6,580 nucleotides of DNA from Acidobacteriaceae bacterium (GTDB lineage: Bacteria; Acidobacteriota; Terriglobia; Terriglobales; Acidobacteriaceae), in contig PLKY01000217.1 in assembly GCA_003140785.1 (NCBI GenBank), positions 193 through 6,772 on the forward strand. Direction: 5' to 3'. Positions 5,908 through 6,580 of the stretch are shown here, one piece after another. Under the pieces are notes generated by a model. It saw nothing but the letters and a program-made list of their open reading frames with translations, was not told the origin of the DNA and ran no database searches. Both the position numbers and the translations under genes were made by a program. The number at the start of each line of letters is the position of its first letter. The first letter of the stretch is position 1.

Positions 5908-6237
5908 ATGAGTCAAGCTACAGACCTGCTCAATCGCATTCGCCGCCAACGGGAAGAAGCAGCGGCTTTGAAGGAACTCTATGCCGAACTATTTCCCCCG
6001 GAATTCATGGTTGCCGAAAGTCAGTTCGGCGTCTGGCTCCGCCGCTATGAATTCGACATCGTTGCAGAATCATTCGACCGCACTGCTGACTGGCTCAATC
6101 AGTGCCAGCAAAAAGTTGAAGAAGCTGAAGCCGAAGGCGAGGAACCCGACCCTCGTTTCTACAAAACAAAACTGGATGTCGTGAAGTACGCCAGTGGGGT
6201 CATGGTCAAGAAGTCCAAGGAGGGAGGCAATGGCTGA
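5908..6237 (+). CDS. Small charged helical protein of unknown function
   Basis: This encodes 109 residues and is not assigned to a known family. It is mostly helical by composition: an N-terminal helix rich in Arg, Glu and Ala (LLNRIRRQREEAAALKELYA, 7-26), a central segment with aromatic residues (FGVWLRRYEFDIVAESFDRT, 40-59), an acidic Glu/Ala run (KVEEAEAEGEEPD, 69-81) and a basic end (KLDVVKYASGVMVKKSKEGG). The central pattern resembles the small C-terminal helical tails of phage or plasmid replication and helicase-loader proteins, but this is a weak likeness. The start is well supported: AGGAG (5898-5902) lies five bases before ATG 5908, inside the end of the preceding gene, and only CC separates the two genes. 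The stop overlaps the start of the next gene by eight bases, so the three are very likely co-transcribed and translationally coupled. Confidence 0.8.
   Translation: MSQATDLLNRIRRQREEAAALKELYAELFPPEFMVAESQFGVWLRRYEFDIVAESFDRTADWLNQCQQKVEEAEAEGEEPDPRFYKTKLDVVKYASGVMVKKSKEGGNG
6217..6223 (+). promoter_or_regulatory. Consensus Shine-Dalgarno for the third gene of the module
   Basis: AAGGAGG lies six bases before ATG 6230, inside the preceding gene, and is followed by a second SD-like GGAGG. It supports ATG 6230 as the start of a gene that overlaps its neighbour by eight bases. Confidence 0.8.
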
Positions 6238-6580
6238 ACCCATCTACAAAGTACTCGACTGCCAGCGGAAGGGGATACTTGGTCTCCCTTCTGGCGCAGT
6301 ACACCTGTGGCTGGCCTACTGGATGAACGAGTCGGAGGATAACGAAAGCTACCTCTCCACCCGTACCCTAGCGGCCATCACCAACACGGACAGGAACACC
6401 GTAATGAAGTGGCAGCGGTACCTTCTCGCCAACGGCTGGCTGAAGCTCACGGGAGGCAGTGCAGCGGATAAGTATGACAACCCTACACGCGGGGCAAGCA
6501 AGGTTCTGACCATGCGGGTGGATGACCCACTCAAAGGGTGTCTGGCTGAAAAAATAGGCCACGAAGAGGGTGGCGGAAAT
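6230..6580 (+). CDS. Second winged helix-turn-helix protein, N-terminal part (runs off window)
   Basis: The frame starts at ATG 6230 behind a consensus AAGGAGG and is open to the window end, giving 117 residues with no stop. After a short N-terminus (MAEPIYKVLDCQRKGILGLP), a hydrophobic helix GAVHLWLAYWM (22-32) leads into a helix-turn-helix at about 42-72: YLSTRTLAAITNTDRNTVMK followed by WQRYLLANGWLKLTG. The wing is about 73-96 (KVLTMRV at 91-97). The layout (hydrophobic helix, HTH, wing) is the same as that of the first gene in the module, so the two may be distant paralogues. Proteins of this shape often form the N-terminal part of phage or plasmid replication initiators or of DnaD-like proteins, with the catalytic or partner-binding part further on, which here is beyond the window. 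Residues 98-117 start a Glu/Gly-rich linker. The exact function is not determined. Confidence 0.8.
   Translation, partial: MAEPIYKVLDCQRKGILGLPSGAVHLWLAYWMNESEDNESYLSTRTLAAITNTDRNTVMKWQRYLLANGWLKLTGGSAADKYDNPTRGASKVLTMRVDDPLKGCLAEKIGHEEGGGN

Overview
The window looks like bacterial chromosome of moderate-to-high GC with a different module at its right end. Three ordinary housekeeping-type genes fill positions 1-4820: the 3' part of a RecD2-type DNA helicase (+), a membrane-embedded site-2 protease (-) and a full-length Tex RNA-binding protein (+). A gene-poor stretch of almost 800 bases follows. It leads into a tightly packed set of three small genes (+) that runs off the right edge. No 16S rRNA, tRNA or lineage marker is visible. 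The combination of genes and composition would suit a soil or environmental bacterium such as an Acidobacteriota member, but that is only an impression.

Left part: the helicase fragment and the M50 protease converge over about 60 bases. The protease and tex diverge over about 250 bases. The protease is notable for a C-terminal tail carrying four CxxC pairs (a double zinc ribbon) in place of the CBS domains often found on this type of site-2 protease. Tex has all of its usual domains.

Middle part (4821-5604): no convincing gene, but several good inverted repeats. The best is a 13-bp hairpin at 5375-5405 whose two G-T wobbles pair only in plus-strand RNA. Just before the small genes the DNA becomes AT-richer and carries a perfect 12-bp palindrome, a second larger inverted repeat and repeated CACTA/TAGTG words. 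This is a likely promoter/operator or 5'-leader structure.

Right part (5605-6580): a winged-helix protein, a small charged helical protein and a second winged-helix protein (cut by the window end) follow each other with a 2-base gap and then an 8-base overlap. Each is preceded by a strong Shine-Dalgarno sequence, unlike the genes to the left. This is the layout of a regulatory or replication module of a phage, plasmid or integrative element; the exact function is unknown. The first gene holds the most interesting point in the window. Its best ribosome-binding site drives an ATG at 5605 whose frame closes after 20 codons, while the winged-helix frame lies one base over. The two meet at a run of seven C (5632-5638), where loss of one C would fuse them into a 99-residue protein. 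It may be phase variation, +1 frameshifting, a leader peptide or a sequencing error.
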